Assembly (NCBI RefSeq): GCF_000234665.1
Contig: NC_018336.1
Coordinates: 1,308,352 to 1,372,351, forward strand
DNA length: 64,000 nucleotides
Source: Leishmania mexicana MHOM/GT/2001/U1103
Lineage: Eukaryota; Euglenozoa; Kinetoplastea; Trypanosomatida; Trypanosomatidae
Reading direction: 5' to 3'
Under the pieces are notes generated by a model, which was given only the letters and a program-made list of their open reading frames with translations, was not told the DNA's origin and made no database searches. Every line of letters starts with the position of its first letter. Positions within the stretch are counted from its first letter, which is position 1. A program made the position numbers and the translations under genes. Shown here piece after piece: positions 30,461-41,900 of this stretch.

Positions 30461-33400
30461 ATCAAGAAAAAGACGGATCGATTACTGGTGCCTTGCTCGT
30501 ACACTGACACTTGGGCTCTGTATCAGTCAGTGGCGCTCCAGCTACCCACCGCACAAGTTACAGAGCACCGCGTCCCGATCGACGGCGACCACTGGGCGAC
30601 TGTCATTGGCCATCAGTGGGCGGATCTGGAGCGAGCATGTGTCTTCGACGTTTGGGAGGCCACACTTCTATCTGCGACGGTCGTGAAGGAACTCCACTTC
30701 GGCCTCGGCACTCTTGTCGCTGCGTTCAAACCTATACACGATCACGTGGGACCACACGTGTACGACGAGAGACTCGCGCGCTGCCCGTTCAGTCGCACGT
30801 GTGCTCTCTACCAGTCTTCACCCAATCGTTTCGACTTTTTACAGCCAAGTATAGTCACGACAGCTCCTTGCGTGCGACTTCAGGGCAACAGCTGGGCAAT
30901 CGTTCTCCCTTCTCAGCAGCCCGCGCTGACAGCAGCGTACCAAAAAGATGTGAGCACAGCCTGCTGTTTACCACTTCACAGCATCACCCACCTCGTCTTT
31001 GACAAATCTCAGTACTGTGCTCGTTTCAAGCTGGAGCACCCCTCTACCACTACGTACCGTGAAATCAACAACGCCCGCGCAACAGCGCCTTACACACACA
31101 CACACACACACGTGGAGTTACTACCCACGCGCACTCGAGGCAAGCAACCATACTCACCGCCGACGTTCCATTCGACGGACAAACTCACCTGTGTAAGCTT
31201 GACGCAAAGTTCACTTCAACAAACACATGAGTTTGCCAAAGCCGCCATCGGTGAAAGGCAAAATCTGCCAGACCTACAGACTCAAGAGAAACGGCCTCCG
31301 CCGATCACCAATTCTTCGTCTTCACGTGCCAGAGAGCTCCCCTTCAAGCAAGAAACGCCATACGCACCTCCTCGCTGTATGCAAACTTCGGCCATGGAGG
31401 CAAACCGCGTCACCCTTCAAGACACGGAGAGCTTCCTGTCCCTAGACGAATTCAAGTCAAATGACACCGCTTCATACACAGCGGAAAACTCCAGTGACCG
31501 CACGAAGCAAGACGATCTCAGCGCGACGGCAGCAAAGAGACACTCTGCAGCTTCTTCATTGATACTGGAACAACAGGAAAACACACCTATATCATACTTC
31601 CTCCATTTGCACTCCACGGAAAGCTTTGCGTCAGTGGCGGTGGTGGACATTCCTGCAGCGCTGCAGGGTGAGGAGGAGGCGCCAGCGCTGCGGCGCGTCG
31701 GCACGCCGGTGGAGCCACAGATGCGGCTCGCGGTCACGACACACCGAGTTCGTCTGGACGGCGATTTGTGGGGGCGTGTTGTCGACGAGTGGCCGGACCT
31801 GCTCGAGCAGGAGTTCACCAGCGATGTGTGCGATGCCACGGCGCTGCCGCCGACCTCGATGCAGCGGCTGGTGCTCACAGCCGGCAGCCTCATCGCCGAC
31901 TTCCAGCTCTCGCACGGAGGCCTAGCGAAGAAAGAGCTGAACAAGCAGCTGGCCAACTCGCCCTTCACGCGGACCTGGGGGCTGTACGAGCGCGTCGCCG
32001 AGGCGAAGGACACGCCGCCCACCCGTGCCACGCCGCCCGCTGGCCTTCGCGACGCGGAGAGCTTCGCATCGCTGGAGGCGGTGGACATTCCTGCAGCGCT
32101 GCAGGGTGAGGAGCATGCGCCAGCGCTGCGGCGCGTCGGCACGCCGGTGGAGCCACAGATGCGGCTCGCGGTCACGACACACCGAGTTCGTCTGGACGGC
32201 GATTTGTGGGGGCGTGTTGTCGACGAGTGGCCGGACCTGCTCGAGCAGGAGTTCACCAGCGATGTGTGCGATGCCACGGCGCTGCCGCCGACCTCGATGC
32301 AGCGGCTGGTGCTCACAGCCGGCAGCCTCATCGCCGACTTCCAGCTCTCGCACGGAGGCCTAGCGAAGAAAGAGCTGAACAAGCAGCTGGCCAACTCGCC
32401 CTTCACGCGGACCTGGGGGCTGTACGAGCGCGTCGCCGAGGCGAAGGACACGCCGCCCACCCGTGCCACGCCGCCCGCTGGCCTTCGCGACGCGGAGAGC
32501 TTCGCATCGCTGGAGGCGGTGGACATTCCTGCAGCGCTGCAGGGTGAGGAGCATGCGCCAGCGCTGCGGCGCGTCGGCACGCCGGTGGAGCCACAGATGC
32601 GGCTCGCGGTCACGACACACCGAGTTCGTCTGGACAGCGATTTGTGGGGGCGTGTTGTCGACGAGTGGCCGGACCTGCTCGAGCAGGAGTTCACCAGCGA
32701 TGTGTGCGATGCCACGGCGCTGCCGCCGACCTCGATGCAGCGGCTGGTGCTCACAGCCGGCAGCCTCATCGCCGACTTCCAGCTCTCGCACGGAGGCCTA
32801 GCGAAGAAAGAGCTGAACAAGCAGCTGGCCAACTCGCCTTTCACGCGGACCTGGGGGCTGTACGAGCGCGTCGCCGAGGCGAAGGACACGCCGCCCACCC
32901 GTGCCACGCCGCCCGCTGGCCTTCGCGACGCGGAGAGCTTCGCATCGCTGGAGGCGGTGGACATTCCTGCAGCGCTGCGGGCAGAGGAGGAGGCACCGAA
33001 GGTGTTGCCGCTGACGGCGTTCGAGGAGGAGGCGCCAGCGCTGCGGCGCGTCGGCACGCCGGAGGAGTCGCGTCGTGGCCCTCTCGAGACGACCACCGTG
33101 GTAGGCGCCCGTCCCGTCACGCCGCCCGCTGCCCTTCGCGACTCGGAGAGCTTCGCATCGCTGGAGGCGGTGGGCATTCCTGCAGCGCTGCGGGCAGAGG
33201 AGGAGGCACCGAAGGTGTTGCCGCTGACGGCGTTCGAGGAGGAGGCGCCAGCGCTGCGGCGCGTCGGCACGCCGGAGGAGTCGCGTCGTGGCCCTCTCGA
33301 GACGACCACCGTGGTAGGCGCCCGTCCCGTCACGCCGCCCGCTGCCCTTCGCGACTCGGAGAGCTTCGCATCGCTGGAGGCGGTGGACATTCCTGCAGCG

Positions 33401-36400
33401 CTGCGGGCAGAGGAGGAGGCACCGAAGGTGTTGCCGCTGACGGCGTTCGAGGAGGAGGCGCCAGCGCTGCGGCGCGTCGGCACGCCGGAGGAGCCACAGA
33501 TGGGGCTCGCGGTCACGGCACACCGAGTTCGCCTGGACGGCGATTTGTGGGGGCGTGTGGTCGACGAGTGGCCGGACCTGCTCGAGCAGGAGTTCACCAG
33601 CGATGTGTGCGATGCCACGGGGCTGCCGCCNGACCTCGATGCAGCGGCTGGTGCTCACAGCCGGCAGCCTCATCGCCGACTTCCAGCTCTCGCACAGAGG
33701 CATAGGAAAGGGAGGGCTGGACGAGCAGCTGGCCAACTCGCCTTTCACGCGGACCTGGGGGCTGTACGAGCGCGTCGCCGAGGCGAAGGACCGCCGCCCA
33801 CCCGTGCCAGCCGCCCGCTGGCCTTCGCGACGCGGAGAGCTTCGCATCGCTGGAGGCGGTGGACATTCCTGCAGCGCTGCGGGCAGAGGAGGAGGCACCG
33901 NNNNNNNNNNNNNNNNNNNNNNNNNNNNNNNNNNNNNNNNNNNNNNNNNNNNNNNNNNNNNNNNNNNNNNNNNNNNNNNNNNNNNNNNNNNNNNNNNNNN
34001 CTACTCGCGCAGCGACCTCGGGTGTGCGGAGCCTGCAGCGCTGCATGCGCCGGAGCAGGACGAGGCGCCGGCGGCCGAGCGTGCCGCGGAGCCGCAGGAG
34101 ACCTGCATGGCTGCGTCGGCGGAGGCGCGGCCGTCGCGCGAGCTCTGGCAGTCCGTGGCGGAGCCGGAGGGCTACTCGCGCAGCGACCTCGGGTGTGCGG
34201 AGCCTGCAGCGCTGCATGCGCCGGAGCAGGACGAGGCGCCGGCGGCCGAGCGTGCCGCGGAGCCGCAGGAGACCCGCATGGCTGCGTCGGCGGAGGCGCG
34301 GCCGTCGCGCGAGCTCTGGCAGTCCGTGGCGGAGCCGGAGGGCTACTCGCGCAGCGACCTCGGGTGTGCGGAGCCTGCAGCGCTGCATGCGCCGGAGCAG
34401 GACGAGGCGCCGGCGGCCGAGCGTGCCGCGGAGCCGCAGGAGACCCGCATGGCTGCGTCGGCGGAGGCGCGGCCGTCGCGCGAGCTCTGGCAGTCCGTGG
34501 CGGAGCCGGAGGGCTACTCGCGCAGCGACCTCGGGTGTGCGGAGCCTGCAGCGCTGCATGCGCCGGAGCAGGACGAGGCGCCGGCGGCCGAGCGTGCCGC
34601 GGAGCCGCAGGAGACCCGCATGGCTGCGTCGGCGGAGGCGCGGCCGTCGCGCGAGCTCTGGCAGTCCGTGGCGGAGCCGGAGGGCTACTCGCGCAGCGAC
34701 CTCGGGTGTGCGGAGCCTGCAGCGCTGCATGCGCCGGAGCAGGACGAGGCGCCGGCGGCCGAGCGTGCCGCGGAACCGCAGGAGACCCGTTGTTCTCGAA
34801 ATACGGAGATAAGGGAGAATAAGGTGCATGAAGGTGTCGCTCAATCCATCTGTTTTCTTCCTTCTGGTTCTTCTGGGTGTTCTGTACAGGTCGGGTCTCG
34901 TTTTTTGGAGTCTCCTGTGCGCACGCTCGGTGGGGTGCAGGGGGTCGAGGAAAGGTCTTCGAAGCCGCGAGTGAGTCATCATACGGTAAAGTTGCAGGGA
35001 AGGTATTGGGCTAAGGTGGTCTATTTGCCGGTGGTTGTGGAAGCCTTTCGCCTCGATGTCGCCCACGCGCTCGATGTACGTGTGATGGATATTCAGCACG
35101 TGGAGCTTGCATGCGGAAGCTTGGTGGGCACATTTGTTGTGGTGCACGCATTCGATTTTCTAACTGCTGCCGAGACGGATGATAAGCTGCGCGCGTACCA
35201 TTTTCCGCTGACTTGGGAGCACTATCCGAAGACTCCCGACACGACCACAGGCCACTTCTTTGAGGGCGAGGCTCTGTCTACGATCCGGCGGACATCACGC
35301 TGCATCAACTCAGCGTCGAAGTTCCGATTACCACCCGCTGATACGGAGATGTCCCGGCCCCCCTCGGCTGCACTGAAGCCGCACCCTCCTCCGCGGGCTG
35401 CTCAAGAGGCGTCCAGGAGCACGTTGTCGTCGGGTGGTTGTACTCGCTCTGCGACGATTAGCACACCTGCAGTGCGAGAGAGCCTTCCTGTGGTGCCTGC
35501 GGTCCACGAAGCTTCTCCTGCCATTGAGAAACGGACGTCGGCGAGCAACCCTCCCTCTTCGATGGAACGTTATCACGCAGGTGACGATGGACGTGAGTCA
35601 TCGAAGTTTTCGCGTGAAACGGCGCCGGCGCCGGTAGCAAAGGCAGTGAGAGTACCGGCGGTTCCTGAGACGGTGAGCACGAAGCACCGTGTCGGTTTTG
35701 TGGGAAACCAGTGGTCCGTAATCCTGAAGACGCAGAAGGACGACTTCGTGGCCGCGTTCGTGAAGGGGACTGGCGAGAAGCTCGGTTACGAACCGGACTC
35801 GGTGACCAAGGTGCAGTGCAACGAGAGCACAGGCGACACCATCGTCAGCTTTCGTGTCACCCACCCAAGCGCACTGCCGAGAAAACAGATCAACTTGGAA
35901 CTCCGTAGTGCTCCTTACGCCGATGTGTGGAAGCTGTACTACAAGAACGCCACGCCAGTGGAAGAGAGGACGACGCACAATGGCGTGAAAACGTTTCATC
36001 GCGTCGGCTTTGTTGGGACCAAGTGGAAGGAGGTAAGGAACCGCGGCATGACTCGCTTTATCGAGGCGTTCGCAGCTGACACGGCAACTGCCCTGAATGT
36101 AACCCCGCAGGCGGTGCACATCGCCGACTACGCGGTAGCCGATGACATCGTGGTGGATTTCTATGTGACCCACCCGGGGACAGACTCAGAGGAAGTAATT
36201 GATGCCAAACTCGAGCAGTTTGACTTCCAGCGCGTTTGGGACCTCTACGGAACCCCGAACGAGGTGGACGAGCAGCAGCGCGTCGTCCCGTGCGTGATGA
36301 AGTGCAGCAACGCGTCCCGCCGAGCATCGCCTTCCTCGGCCTGCCGACTGCAGATCCCAGCCACGAACTCCACTTCCCAAGGGGACAGTTTCTGCCCGAA

Positions 36401-37028
36401 GTGTCAGCGGCGGTTCTCCTCGAGACAGGGGCTTCTACAACCCGAAGAAAGTAGTGACTGGCACCCAAAACTTATGCACAGTCACACTAGCTCCATCAGC
36501 GATGCAATTTGCACCGCGCTGATGGAGGACAGCTACTCGGCGATCCGCAAGCCTTCGCCAACACCACCGCATCCACACCTGACGCACCTGTACGCTCCAC
36601 ATAAAGAGTCGGAAGGGCGAACCTCGCAGCAGCCGAATGCGCATCAAACGCGTGGTATATCACTCACACGCGGCGCCCAGATGACCCCGCCTGCGCTGTG
36701 GCACACTAGCGTCAACAGCAGTCTCATTCCGCATCCCCCGCGACAGCGCTCCCTCAGCAACACTACACGGCATCGTCAGCGCCGCGTCAATCTACGCGAA
36801 CTGGAGAGCGAGCTATCACGTAAACAACGTCAGCACAAGCACCAGGAACGCCAGAAGCAGCTCGATCGCGAGATGCACCGCTCTCTCAACTGCAGCAAAT
36901 CGTCGGTGTCCACCGGCCCCACTACCAACACGCCACGGAGTTTCCTGCCACCCATTCCGCCGTCTTACGCAAAGGTCCGCAAAGGCCTGCAGCACATGAA
37001 GTCGGGGATGGGCTCTCTGCTGGAGTAG
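30458..37028 (+). CDS. giant multi-repeat protein with FAZ1-like domains (interrupted by assembly gap)
   Basis: Continuing from the decayed region, this frame holds about nine more domain copies. Two diverged copies lie at 30559-30815 and 30858-31080, three near-identical ones in a 438-bp array, one at about 33510-33780, and three diverged ones at about 34974-35230, 35680-35945 and 35993-36250. Between them are acidic Glu/Ala/Pro-rich linkers, tandem 71-residue and 57-residue repeats, and a basic, probably coiled C-terminus near 36780-36900. The frame switches once, at an ambiguous base (33631), and a 100-N gap (33901-34000) hides part of the repeats. I therefore treat the parts as one gene. 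The ATG at 30458 lies inside a domain and has no obvious splice site before it, so the true start is uncertain. The domain resembles that of flagellum attachment zone protein FAZ1, suggesting a cytoskeletal or flagellar role; that is inference. Confidence 0.6.
31092..31111 (+). repeat. (AC)10 microsatellite inside the coding frame
   Basis: Ten AC units encode a Thr-His run at the point where the eighth domain copy should reach its W-x-L-Y end. Dinucleotide slippage here would shift the frame of the whole downstream protein. Confidence 0.85.
31622..32935 (+). repeat. three tandem 438-bp (146-aa) domain repeats
   Basis: Units are 31622-32059, 32060-32497 and 32498-32935. Each holds one complete domain (HRVRLDGDLWGRVVDEWPDL through FTRTWGLYERV) plus a linker containing ESFASLEAVDIPAAL. 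The second and third units differ at only a few bases (for example a Gly-to-Ser change in the third), while the first has a diverged linker start. The period is a multiple of three and keeps the frame. Confidence 0.93.
32936..33486 (+). repeat. tandem 213-bp (71-aa) linker repeats
   Basis: Two full units (32936-33148 and 33149-33361) and a partial third (33362-33486). Each reads ESFASLEAV-x-IPAALRAEE, then KVLPLTAFEEEAPALRRVG and a Thr/Val-rich tail. They are linker segments amplified without the folded domain. The third runs straight into a new domain copy. Confidence 0.9.
33631..33631. other. ambiguous base that breaks the reading frame
   Basis: Sister repeats read CTGCCGCCGACCTCG; here an extra n sits between GCC and GAC, adding one base. 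Two single-base losses follow at about 33791 and 33810, just before the N gap. All three are best explained as low-quality sequence at a contig end. Confidence 0.8.
33901..34000. other. assembly gap of 100 N
   Basis: A run of exactly 100 N is a conventional placeholder, so the true gap size is unknown. It lies between the domain array and the 171-bp array, so repeat copies are probably missing. Confidence 0.95.
34001..34789 (+). repeat. 171-bp (57-aa) tandem repeat array, 4.6 visible copies
   Basis: Copies begin at 34001, 34172, 34343, 34514 and 34685; the fifth stops at about 34789. Each encodes a segment starting YSRSDLGCAEPAALHAPEQ and ending SRELWQSVAEPEG, acidic and Ala/Glu-rich. Copies are almost identical; the first has Cys where later ones have Arg after QET. 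The array starts at the gap edge, so its true copy number is unknown. Confidence 0.93.
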
Positions 37029-38983
37029 CCGTTTGTAAAAGCAAACGTACGCACGCATGTAAGTGTGCGTATGCTGCGTCACCCATCAGCGAAGGACAGA
37101 TGTATCCCATCCGCCTTTTGTGAGTGAATGTCGTTTTAGTCCTCACCCCTTTCTCTGTCTCCAGGCTGCTTGCCCTCTCTTGATCCCCCTCGCACTATCT
37201 TTGTTTTTTTTCTCCGCGTGAGGACGTCACTTGACACCATTGTTCGACTGTCTCTGGTGAGTTGACGTCTGTCGCTACTCACTTCTGTCGTCCGCTCTCC
37301 TTCCTCGCGGTCACTTTCTCTCCTACTGTTCGACCCTTCCTGTCTCGCAGCACAACTCTTCTCTCATGCTGCTGCGTGCGTGGGCGTGTCTGGGACTCTT
37401 TGACTCATCTTTTCTTGACCCTCTTCTCTCGTTGACATCATTGTTGTTGGTATCGGCTGTGAACGTCCTCTCTTTGTGCACTTCGTGGGTGTCATGGTGG
37501 TCCGTGGGTGTGTGTACTTGGGAGTGGGTACATGTGTCTGTGCGAGGTGTTTGAGCGGGCGGTCTGTCTGCGCACGACTTCCTCTGCTTCATCTCTCATT
37601 TTCCTTCTTGATGTTGTGTGGCTCTCTTTGCATCTCCGTCTGTCTTGTATGTGGGATATGTAAATGTGTGTGGGGGAGGGAGGGGATCTCTCGGTGTATG
37701 CTCTGCTTCCTTCATCTCTTATCCCCCCCCCTCCTAATACTTCCCCCTCATCCTCCTCCTTCCTCATCTCATCCTGTAGAAGTTGCTAGTTTTTCTTCTG
37801 TGGGATGTTCTCGCTCCCCCTCCCTCCACTCTGCCCCCCCCCCCACCACCACCACCCACCCTTTTTCCCATCATTGCTTCACCACGTGATCTTGTATGTG
37901 TAACCTTGTGTATCTGTGTAGGGGAGATGGCGGAAGGGGAAAAAGGGCGGGGATGTGCGCACATACCTCTCTCTCCTATGCCCTCTTTGATGTTGTGCTC
38001 ATTTTTTTTCATGTTCTGTTGGTGTTTTGTGTGGGTTCACGCCGCCTTTCCCACCTCTTCTGTCCTCTTTGTCTCTTTCTTCATTGTTTCCGCATGTCTT
38101 TTCTTCGCCCCTTCTTGTTCTTGTCTGGTTCGTTTGTTTCGTCCGTTTTCGCACCTGAATGCACTCCATTTTCACCCACTACCCTCCCCCTCCCCCCTCC
38201 CGCATCCTTGACCGACATGCGCACATGAGGGCGCGTGGCATGTATCTTGAACTCTTAGAACAAGCAATGTGGATGGACTGTTGCAGTTGCCTGTTTTTCC
38301 TTCTTCGCCTCTGCAGATGTGAAACACAAAAGAAAAAACATGTGCACCCAACGCGGTCACAATTAATAAACAAAGAAAACGAGAGGGGGTCTTTGCCGTC
38401 TCTTCATCACCTTCACCGCGGTCTAGTGACGCACTCAATCTGATTACTGAGCTTCGGGGGCACGGATATCCCACGTTGCCCCCTCCCCCCTTCTGGTAGT
38501 CCCTCAACGACAGTCTGTGCTTCCTCAAAGGCAATTCTCTTTTCCGCCTCCCTTGCTCCTCCTCCTCGTTCTTCCCCCGAACAACATATACGTTCACACG
38601 TTTGTTTCTTTTACCTATGCATCTCACGCCCTCTCGGGCCCCTCGTGTGCCTCCGCGCTCACATTTGTTGCGTGTACCAGTGCCCGTGTGTGCAGTTGCG
38701 CACCCCCTCCCTTTCCCCCTTGGTCTCTCACTTCGCTTGAGTCTAGGCCACATGCACAGTTCGACTCTCCACCCCGCCTCCCTGCCTGCCTTCAGCTTGC
38801 TCCGTTTCTTTTTGCTGTTTCCTTTTTACCTTTTCTTCGTTTCTGCAGCTCTTGTAGACAGTCGTGTCGCCAAGGGGCGCGTGTGCTTTGATTGTGCACT
38901 GGTTGCCATTGTTGATCTCACTCCACCTCGCCCGTCCCTCCCCCTCGCCGCGGGCTGCCTCTCACCAGACTGTCGGGATTCAC
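37029..38983. other. gene-free region between the two repeat-domain genes
   Basis: Spacer of nearly 2 kb, T/C-rich with short GT runs and C-runs. The many short frames lack protein-like composition. The coding frame of the next gene is open back to 38864 but that extension starts at GTG and contains no ATG before 38984. Confidence 0.6.
38789..38848 (+). promoter_or_regulatory. probable spliced-leader acceptor for the 38984 gene
   Basis: A long pyrimidine tract ends in TTTCTGCAG, with the AG at 38847-38848. The first ATG downstream is the in-frame one at 38984. Confidence 0.6.
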
Positions 38984-41900
38984 ATGGCGCACCTGTACGT
39001 GTGCCACTCTGCTCCTCCATTGGCACACTCAGCCATGAAGGAGGGGCCCGCTACGTACCTGGATCAGGTCGTCGGCGCTGCAACGAAAGACGTCATTTCC
39101 GGCCACAAATCTGAACGCTCGACGCGGGCTTCTGTCTTCGACTTGTCCAATACCTCTGCGAGAAGGTGGCAGCCGTTGACGGAGCGGTGCGGCTTCACAG
39201 GGACAACTGAAGAGCCAGCGTTCGAGTATGCCGAGTCGACTGCACTCGACACCGGATCTCTAATCAGCGAGCCCGAGCCGGCTCCACAACCATCACCACA
39301 TATGTCCTCGTTACCCGAAAGCGCAAGTGACAATCCCAGAAACGCTCCACCGGTGACGGTGCACCGCAAGCGGCCTCGCCACCGTCTTCTTCCCTCAATG
39401 CTGACGCGTATCCGTCAAGCGTACGGGGCAACATTCGAATCGGCAACAGAAACCGCAACAGCGCACCATCCATACGATGACGGGCAGCCTTTTCCAGCCG
39501 CCGCGAGTGCAAGGGGCGTTGGTTTGGCTCGTGCTATGCCGATGCCGACACTGATGGAGGCAATGAAACCACCGCAGCAGCTGCCGCCCAGCCACCCTTC
39601 ACCTGCCGTAGCACCGGAGCCATGTGCCACCGCGGTCGCATCCTTCGCCTCTATGCAGCAGGTCCTGATCGACTACGAGGCACTCTCCCGGCGCGATCTC
39701 ATAATCGATTTCTACGCTGCCTACCCCATCCAGCCAGTAGTCGCCTTTGAACTGCCACCGCCAGAGCTTCCCGCCACCGCCTTGAGGGCGGTCACCCGAA
39801 AGCCACCACCGCCGTTCATCTTCTCTCCATCGACCAGCGAGAAGCGATCGGTGCCTTCGCCGAAGAAGGCAACGGCCGCTATGTGCACCAGAAGCGCTTC
39901 GGCCGTCCACTTGAACCGCCTTCGGCTAGTGTTTCCTGGCGCTCTCTGGTCCTTTGTCCTCCGCCATCACCGCCAGCTGCTCACCCGCACGCTTAAGCGG
40001 GGTGTCGAGGCCTTTTCGTTTCCCAGTGAGGCGGTCGAGGTCCTTAGCCTGCATGCTGCAGGGGCGGAGATGGAAGTCATCCTGTCTTTAAAAGAGTCTC
40101 CTGGCTCGCAGTCGAACATCTCAGCCACCCTTTTATCCAGCTCCTTTGCAGAATCGTGGGAGGTGTACAACCTGGTGGCGTTCTTCCTCTCGCGGGAGGT
40201 GTCCCCGACACTACCTCAGTCGGTGGTGTCGCCACCGCGGTGGTATGAAAGCAGCACTCGCACCAGCGCGGCAACGCCGCATGCAGCGGCGGACGAGGCT
40301 GCGAATACTCCGCAACCGACGGCAGTACCACCACAACCTTCGCCTTCAGTGCTGCGCAAGCACCAGGTGGCGCCGACCTTGTCCACAAAGGCGCCGCTGT
40401 CAAAAATCAGCGCCACTGCCGCGACGTCGGCGACGTACCAGCCGCTGAAGCTGAGTGTGCCTTTGCTGTTCTTGGAAGAGGCCGCCGATGCGCTGCAGAA
40501 ACTCATTGATACCGCGCCGTCGCAGCTGCGGCTGGCGCTCCTCAGGGATACCATGTACGCTGTGCCGGATGCGAACGACGTGCAAGTTCACTTGTGGGCG
40601 GTTCAGCCAACCGGCCTCTACATCGAGCTTCTCCTGCGCTGTGCGGATGGAAACGGCGATCACGGGGCGTTCGACTGCGAGGCGGCAATCAACCGCTGCT
40701 CGTTCACCGAAACGTGGGGCGTTATTGGATCCTTCACCGCGGGCCTCACATCCTTGGCCGTCGAGGTGCCTATTGTTGCCAAACGCTGCGCTTCGACGCC
40801 GAGGACCGCGCCCGCGTCGCAGCGGGTGGACACGAGTGTGATGACGACTGCTTGCACCGTGGCGACAACCGTGGCCGCGGCCCTGCCACAGTCGGAGTTG
40901 CTTGTGCGCTCAGCCTTGCCGTGCACCGAGGCGGTCCGGCGATCGTGGCTGCTGTCTGAGGGCTCTGTGCTTAACGCCCCTGAGTACACAAACAGCGAAC
41001 GGCCCAGTGTCAGCACCACCAGTAGCGTCTACAGCCTCATTGCTCAAAACGGTCCCATCCACAGCGCTGAATCTTCCTCTTCGAGCGCGAACGAAGGCTT
41101 CGTCTCTGCAGGCTCTGTTGCGGCGACATCACACCGAAAACGGGTGGTGGTGTCATTGAGGAGGCGCCCCACCACAACGGTGGAGATACAAACAACTCCG
41201 CCGGTCGCGCCTGCGCTTGCACCGGGGTGTGTGAATGAGTCGACAGGCAAGTCGCTCCTCACGCAGACATATTCGACGCAGTTGTCGCTTTCCAGAACCC
41301 TCTCCGAGTCGAAAGTCGAGAGCATCGGTGTCCCTTGCGGGAGCTCGGCCTCGGCGCGGACGGCGCTGCTATCACCTCGGGTGCGCACAACAAAAGATGG
41401 CGCCTCTTCAGTGACGGAAGTGCTCGAACGACGGCCGCAAACCGTTGCTGAGTCGGCCGAACACTCCTCCGAACGACTCACGCCGAGTACAATCACGGCA
41501 GAAAGTACGATGGGGCACCCCAACGCTTACGTCGCCGACTCGGTGAAGTCAAAGAGTGACGCAAAGAAGGCGAACAAGTCCCTGCTGGCACCCTTTCTAT
41601 TTCCAACGCTGCTGCCCATACCGCGGAACTCGTCGGAAAAGCCGGCAGCCGTCGGGCAAGAGCAGGTCGCCTCGTGCGTGCTTTGTGACGCAGACAAGCA
41701 ACGCACGAAATCGCTGCAGGAAGACAAGAGCACGCAGGCGATGTCCAACAGAGAGGAAGAGGCACCTGCTAGTGAGCTACGTGATCTCCTTGAGCCACCA
41801 CTGGAGCAGAAACCGATGCCCTTGTCACGACACACGGCCACAGAGCGCCAACTGGCCTACCAACAGCAGCGCATCAGCTTTGAAGAGAATGAATATGCAG

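Noticed and set aside
31417..33618. 733-codon open frame on the minus strand
   Set aside because: It mirrors the in-frame repeat array of the + strand gene. GC-rich repeats with a period divisible by three keep several frames open; the + frame carries the recognisable domain.
34001..34789. Regular repeats that might suggest a CRISPR array
   Set aside because: Units are 171 bp, contiguous, protein-coding and have no spacers; the genome is eukaryotic.
33594..35147. 517-codon minus-strand frame through the gap and the 171-bp array
   Set aside because: Shadow of the repeats; Arg/Leu-rich product, and it runs through the N gap.
38864..38983. 40-codon upstream extension of the 38984 gene
   Set aside because: Begins at GTG, contains no ATG, and is better explained as the 5' UTR after the acceptor at 38847.
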